Origin: CAYFSC01 sp964345695
GTDB taxonomy: Bacteria; Bacteroidota; Rhodothermia; Rhodothermales; Salinibacteraceae
NCBI GenBank assembly: GCA_964345695.1
Contig: CAYFSC010000109.1
Span: 1 to 10,503 of the forward strand
Reading direction: 5' to 3'
DNA: 10,503 nucleotides
Made by a program: the position numbers and the translations under genes. Shown one piece after another: positions 6,422 through 10,503 of this stretch (position 1 is the first letter of the stretch; each line of letters starts with the position of its first letter). The notes beneath the pieces are model-generated. The model was given only the letters and a program-made list of their open reading frames with translations. It was not told the DNA's origin and did no database searches.

Positions 6422-9400
6422 GCGCACGGTGTGGATGACCGGCGCGTTGGCGGGCGCCCGGCCGTCGTAGCTGACGGTTGCCCGCAGAAACTCGTTGATC
6501 ACGTACCGCAGCTGTAAATTCCACAGCGCCGAGGTGCCGGGGCCTCGGCCGTCGGTGAGCTCGAACCGGGCGAGCCCCACAGCGTCGCCGTCCAGAGACA
6601 CGTCGGCCACTTCGAGGGTCCCGTTCAGGCGGAAGCGCCCGGCGCGGCTCCAGGTGGCCTCCAGCGGAAGCTTCAGGAGGCGGGCGGTCCGGTTGCCCAC
6701 GTCGTCCGTCTTGCGCGCGTACGAACCGGTAAGGCGAAGCTGCAGCGCCGACACCGGCTGATAGATGACCGCCGGACGCAGCTCCCACGTCGAGATGTCA
6801 AAGCTGCGGGCGTCGGCAAACGCTTCGCTCGCGGTGCGGTCGGTCGAGCGCGTGGCGCTGCTGCGGACGGTCCATCCCGGCGCGAGACGCCAGCGTCCGT
6901 CGACGCTCCAACGGTTCAGAAACCGGGCCTCGGCGCCGGCCGCCCGCTCGGTAAGTCCCCGGGACTGCTGCCAGTTCAGGGTGAGGCCGTGCCGGTTGGA
7001 CGCCCGGAAAAGCTGAACCTCCTGCGCCAGACGGAGCCGACCATCGAGCGTCGTGCCCGGAACGCGGAAGCGGCTCAGATCCAGCAGGTAGATGGACGAT
7101 AGATCCTCGCTCCGGCTCTCCTCCTGTACCTCCACGGTGGTCTGCGTAGACACCTGCGACAGCCACTGCTTCCACCAGGCGCCGTCCGACCGCCAGCGGC
7201 GCGCCGGATTCAGTCGCAGCCGGGTGCGGGCCTGCACGTCGATCACCGCCTCCAGCGAGTCGGACGGCACGAACGACTGCACGTATTCCCCTTCATTGGG
7301 CGTCGTCTCTGGCACGAATTCATCGACCTGCTGGATGCCGTCCCCATTGGTGTCGACCCACACGAACTGCCCGAGCTCCGGGCCCGTCTGCACAAAGACC
7401 TCCTGGAGCGTCGGGGTGCGCTCGGTCACGGCGTCGTAGAACCAGCTAAAGTCCACCGCCCGATCCAGCGGCTGCGCCCCGGCGTCGAACCGGAGGAGCA
7501 CCGTTTCATTGTCCTTCGCCTGCCGACGGCGGCGGAACGCGTCCGTGAACTCGCGCACCCGGTACCCGACGCTGCTCGACACGTGGTATGGCGCGCGCGG
7601 ATCGTAGTCGACATCGGAGCGCACCGTCCAGGCGTCCGATTCGTCGCGGAAGCGTCCGTCCAGGGCCCCTTCGCTCGACCGATATTCGACCGAGCCGCTC
7701 GCCGTGAGATTCCCCTTCTGAAGCTGGAGGCGAGGGCGCACCTTGATGAACGAGAACGAGGCTTGTGTCAGGCTGTCGGTCCCCAGGGTGCGCTGTCGGC
7801 GCCGCTCGCGTTCCACAGTCACCCCAGGCTCGAGGGTGCCGGCCCAGAGCGGCTGGCGAACCGTGCTGCGCTGCCGCAGCCACGCCCCCTTGATGCCCCT
7901 AAGGCGGTCGGTGGTCGTCACGTATTCCGTCTGTCCCGCGAGGCGCGGCCAGGCCTTCTCTTCGACCGACACCTCGGCGCGACGGCGCCAGCTGTCGAAC
8001 CCGCCGCCAATCTGTAGGCGCCCCAATGCGCCCGCAAGGCGAATGCTGTCGCTGAGGGCGTGGGTCACCTCCACCCGATCGATGGTTTCATCGCCGGCCT
8101 CCTGCAACTCCGCGGTCACGTCGGAGCCACGGCGCGACAGATTCCAGCGCCGGCCGAAATCGATGTTGCGGGTCGGGTTGAACGTTTCGAAGTGCTCGCC
8201 ACGCTGCCGCCGCTGATACTCGGCCGAGAAGCGCCCGAGGTCGACGCCGCCCACGCTTACGTCAGTCGGCGCCAGTTGGACGGTGGCCTCCAGCGCGCCG
8301 TCCTGGTCGTTTCCGCTGTCGCGGTCGGAAAACCGATTGGCGTCGTTCGTCGAACGTGCCCATTCGCCCGACACCAGGAGCCCTCGAACCGGTTCAACGG
8401 ATCCGCGAATGTCGACCACCTGCCGCTTCTTGGGTTGCGGAAGCGGAATCACGGGTGCGTACGGCCCCTGGCCTGGCCCTCGATACTCGTACAGGATGCC
8501 ATTCTCCTGGCGCCCCACGCGCACGTAGCTCCCGTCGGCCGCCCCGACGCGCGTGAAGCGCACCCGGAAGACCGGTGTTTCAGGGTCTGGGGCGCTGTCT
8601 AGGGCCACGAAGACCGTGTCCTGCGTGCCGTCGGGCGCGGGGCGCACGGTCCGCCGATACTGGATGAAGGGCGCCTCGGGATCGAACTCGACGCGCCGCG
8701 CTCCACTACGAAACACCTCGTCATCGCCGGCGCGGGAGAGCCGCTGCAGGTCCTGGTCCGACAGGTCGAAGGACGACTGGAAATTGTCGCCGTCTGCCTC
8801 TCGGATCACCGTTGCTCCGATTTTTGCCCGGGGGCCTCCCCCCTCGCCCCGGGGCCAGAACCCGGCCGTCGCCTCCGACGCCAGCAGCGAGCGCGTGAAC
8901 TGGGTCGTGGTGTACTGAAACTCGACCGTGATGCGTCGCTCGTCGGTGATGATGTGCCGAGGAGTAAACGTGATCTCACCGCGGGTGTAGTCAACCACGT
9001 AGTCGTTCGTGCGCCCCCGCTCCATGCGTTGGCCGTCGAGGTAGACGCGCTCAGAGCCCGCGATCACCACGATCGGCTCTTCTCCGTCGCGTCCCTGAAG
9101 CCGGTAGGGGCCCTGCACGCCGTCGTTTGGCGTGATGTCCTGCGTGCGATAGATGCCGCGCGAGACCGCCCCCACGGCGCGCGCTGATCCGTCTGCGATG
9201 CCGACCGCCGTCCCGATCTGGTCGCTCTGGATCTGCACGCCCTGCAGCTTCCGATCGAACCGTGCGAACGTCGATGCCCCCAGGTTCACATCCACGTCGC
9301 CCAGTTGCGCGGCTCCCTGCGGCGTGTCGAGCTCGACAAAGACGCGGTCGAAGTCGTCCAGCCGCTGGGTGGTGCCGGAAGGCTGAATCGGGGTGTTCTC

Positions 9401-9976
9401 GTCGGTGAGCACCGCGCGGACGCGGACGTCCTCGGCCAGCGCCCCGTTGAGCTGCATCCGGAGGCCCGACTCGATATTGACGTCCCGGTTCGAGCCGCCG
9501 ATGATGCCGCGCGAGATCGATCCGCTGCGTTGGAGGGTCACATTCTCGAACGGGTCGAACTGTGCGGTGTCGGGGGCAGACTCCGTCTTGACGACGGCCC
9601 CGCCGGCCGTATCGAAGGTGGCGGTCGTGTCGATATCGCGGCGGCGGTACACGCCCTCCAGGTCCAGCGGATAGGTGCGGTAGGTGGCAAAGACGGTGTC
9701 CGTGGATGCCAGCGGGGCGTCGCGTGTGATCCACAGGCGGCCGCGACGCGCATCCAGCCGGTACTCGCTCGAGTCGAGCGCAGCGCGCCCGACTCGAATC
9801 GTTTCCGATCCCGGCAGCACGAATGGCCGCAGTGCGTACGGCTGCGGCTGAAACGCCTGAATCGTGTCTCGGTGCGCGTCGACGGGCGGAAGGACCAAGG
9901 TGGAGTCCTGCGCTTGGAGCCGCATTGGCCCCAGAACCGCCCCGACGACAAGCAGGAGGAGAACCCGCGTTCGCAT
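6398..9976 (-). CDS. Large SprA-like outer-membrane beta-barrel protein
   Basis: A 1192-residue secreted protein. The signal peptide (1-22, RVLLLLVVGAVLG core, cleavage after LQA) is followed by a beta-rich N-terminal domain. Residues 147-250 hold the block SGSISRGIIGGSNRDVNIES, then VLTDENTPIQPSGTTQRLDD and RKLQGVQ. Residues 289-357 carry GSERVYLDGQRMERG and then VDYTRGEITFTPR. I associate both with SprA-like surface proteins of Bacteroidota and relatives (from memory, unverified). The rest is a long run of alternating polar/apolar strands typical of a large barrel, with an acidic loop, VDTNGDGIQQVDEF, around 874-887. The chain ends in a strand closing in NASF; a C-terminal aromatic residue is the usual barrel-assembly signal. 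It is half the length of SprA (over 2,000 residues), so it is a relative, not the type-9 secretion translocon itself. No TonB box or plug is evident. Start is the ATG at 9974-9976. Function is unknown; an envelope role is inferred. Confidence 0.82.
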   Translation of the reverse strand: MRTRVLLLLVVGAVLGPMRLQAQDSTLVLPPVDAHRDTIQAFQPQPYALRPFVLPGSETIRVGRAALDSSEYRLDARRGRLWITRDAPLASTDTVFATYRTYPLDLEGVYRRRDIDTTATFDTAGGAVVKTESAPDTAQFDPFENVTLQRSGSISRGIIGGSNRDVNIESGLRMQLNGALAEDVRVRAVLTDENTPIQPSGTTQRLDDFDRVFVELDTPQGAAQLGDVDVNLGASTFARFDRKLQGVQIQSDQIGTAVGIADGSARAVGAVSRGIYRTQDITPNDGVQGPYRLQGRDGEEPIVVIAGSERVYLDGQRMERGRTNDYVVDYTRGEITFTPRHIITDERRITVEFQYTTTQFTRSLLASEATAGFWPRGEGGGPRAKIGATVIREADGDNFQSSFDLSDQDLQRLSRAGDDEVFRSGARRVEFDPEAPFIQYRRTVRPAPDGTQDTVFVALDSAPDPETPVFRVRFTRVGAADGSYVRVGRQENGILYEYRGPGQGPYAPVIPLPQPKKRQVVDIRGSVEPVRGLLVSGEWARSTNDANRFSDRDSGNDQDGALEATVQLAPTDVSVGGVDLGRFSAEYQRRQRGEHFETFNPTRNIDFGRRWNLSRRGSDVTAELQEAGDETIDRVEVTHALSDSIRLAGALGRLQIGGGFDSWRRRAEVSVEEKAWPRLAGQTEYVTTTDRLRGIKGAWLRQRSTVRQPLWAGTLEPGVTVERERRRQRTLGTDSLTQASFSFIKVRPRLQLQKGNLTASGSVEYRSSEGALDGRFRDESDAWTVRSDVDYDPRAPYHVSSSVGYRVREFTDAFRRRRQAKDNETVLLRFDAGAQPLDRAVDFSWFYDAVTERTPTLQEVFVQTGPELGQFVWVDTNGDGIQQVDEFVPETTPNEGEYVQSFVPSDSLEAVIDVQARTRLRLNPARRWRSDGAWWKQWLSQVSTQTTVEVQEESRSEDLSSIYLLDLSRFRVPGTTLDGRLRLAQEVQLFRASNRHGLTLNWQQSRGLTERAAGAEARFLNRWSVDGRWRLAPGWTVRSSATRSTDRTASEAFADARSFDISTWELRPAVIYQPVSALQLRLTGSYARKTDDVGNRTARLLKLPLEATWSRAGRFRLNGTLEVADVSLDGDAVGLARFELTDGRGPGTSALWNLQLRYVINEFLRATVSYDGRAPANAPVIHTVRAQLNASF

Positions 9977-10087
9977 ACTACATGAAGAGAAGGCCGATCA
10001 CGCGCGCCGCGGACGCCCCGACGCTCTCACTGTACACGGCCGGGCGTTTCGTTGTTGCACCCGAGTCCCGGAGCCCCCGCCAACCCC
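9977..10087. promoter_or_regulatory. Upstream region of the barrel gene
   Basis: These 111 bp between the decayed serine hydrolase and the barrel gene presumably hold the barrel gene's minus-strand promoter, if it is not read through from upstream. The only -10-like hexamer I see is TACAGT on the minus strand (10031-10036), without a convincing -35 partner. No Shine-Dalgarno precedes the ATG at 9976. Confidence 0.2.
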
Positions 10088-10231
10088 TCAGTCGCACTTC
10101 TGATTCCCCGACGGCATGAGCGCGAACAGAACGAGCACCACGGCGCCGGCGCTTATTGCCGCCGCGGCCCAGGGCGCCGTCCGCGGAAAGAGGGCCGAGA
10201 ACACATCATAGGGCTGCATGGCCCACCCCAT
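10088..10231 (-). CDS. Hydrophobic 47-residue frame, remnant tail or small membrane protein
   Basis: From an ATG at 10229-10231 this frame encodes MGWAMQPYDVFSALFPRTAP followed by one membrane helix (about 21-39, AAAAISAGAVVLVLFAL) and a short NQKCD end. The same frame is open and hydrophobic upstream of the ATG (RALQRALGLGAAAAL), giving two helices in total. That favours a remnant of a longer membrane tail of the decayed serine hydrolase over a free-standing gene. No start signal is visible. It is listed separately in case it is still expressed. Confidence 0.25.
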   Translation of the reverse strand: MGWAMQPYDVFSALFPRTAPWAAAAISAGAVVLVLFALMPSGNQKCD

Positions 10232-10503
10232 CAGGGCGGCGGCCGCTCCGAGACCGAGTGCCCGTTGCAGCGCCCGCCGGACGCCTGTACGGCATAGATG
10301 TAGGGCGCCACGGGCGTGCCATCGTGGTCGTGCCCGCTCGGCAGGGTCGCCTGGAGCGTGTCGCTCCCCCCAAATCGGGAGCGCTCCATGCCCTATGGCT
10401 GCAACACGGTGTTCGCCATCCAGTCGGCAAACTCGCGTCCGGTGACGGCTTCGATCAGTTGTTCCAGCACGTTGGACCCCACGTTGGAGTACCCGAACGC
10501 CAA
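10088..10503 (-). pseudogene. Decayed serine hydrolase (beta-lactamase/CubicO family), 5' end outside window
   Basis: Read leftward from the right edge, the minus strand encodes LAFGYSNVGSNVLEQLIEAV, then TGREFADWMANTVLQP. YSN (Tyr codon 10489-10491) is the catalytic Y-x-N motif of serine beta-lactamase-like hydrolases, and what follows is the family's usual helix leading to LQPLGM. Where the Leu is expected there is TAG (10393-10395). The frame then continues with recognisable family sequence (GMERSRFG, then LPSGHDHDGTPVAPYIYAVQASGG), so the stop interrupts a formerly longer protein; TTG to TAG is one base change. After ASGG (about 10280) the family sequence ends. Hydrophobic coding continues in another frame (RALQRALGLGAAAALMGW onward) to a TGA at 10088-10090. 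This suggests an internal deletion or frameshift joining to a membrane-spanning C-terminal tail, which some family members have. A sequencing error could mimic the stop but would not easily explain both lesions. Confidence 0.75.

Noticed and set aside
10206..10430. A 74-codon minus-strand frame across the serine hydrolase remnant
   Set aside because: It is a third frame, different from both the hydrolase and the hydrophobic tail. It is Arg/Pro/Thr-rich and has no family features.

Overview
The window looks like ordinary chromosomal DNA of a GC-rich, Gram-negative member of the Bacteroidota/Rhodothermota lineage (Salinibacter-like). This is an inference from four things: high GC throughout, start codons without Shine-Dalgarno sequences, a large secreted barrel protein with a block I associate with SprA-like proteins of Bacteroidota, and a Tat-exported Gfo/Idh/MocA oxidoreductase. 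No rRNA, tRNA, CRISPR array, insertion sequence or phage gene was recognised.

Layout. Positions 3-716 (+) hold the end of an ExbB/TolQ-type channel gene and a complete ExbD-type gene, forming a proton-motive-force energising pair for the outer membrane. A 189-bp non-coding stretch follows. On the minus strand, a small single-helix membrane protein (3033-2596) lies upstream of a YifB/ComM-family AAA+ ATPase (2456-906), which converges on exbD. A 397-bp non-coding stretch (3034-3430) separates these from a plus-strand alkaline-phosphatase-superfamily metalloenzyme (3431-4360). That gene converges on a Yip1-family membrane protein (4902-4390). A 99-bp divergent intergenic region with a plausible sigma70-like promoter leads to the Gfo/Idh/MocA oxidoreductase (5002-6393). 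This in turn converges, with only 4 bp between stop codons, on a 1192-residue outer-membrane barrel protein (9976-6398). At the right edge (10503-10088, minus) is a decayed serine hydrolase (beta-lactamase/CubicO type). It has an in-frame TAG and, further on, a frame change into a hydrophobic C-terminal tail.

Functionally the window is a mix of envelope and housekeeping genes rather than one pathway. ExbB/ExbD, the barrel protein, the exported oxidoreductase, the Yip1 protein and the decayed hydrolase all concern the cell envelope. ComM relates to handling of imported DNA. I see no convincing new multi-gene system. The items most worth a second look are the serine hydrolase remnant, the large SprA-like barrel protein and the compact metalloenzyme of unknown substrate.
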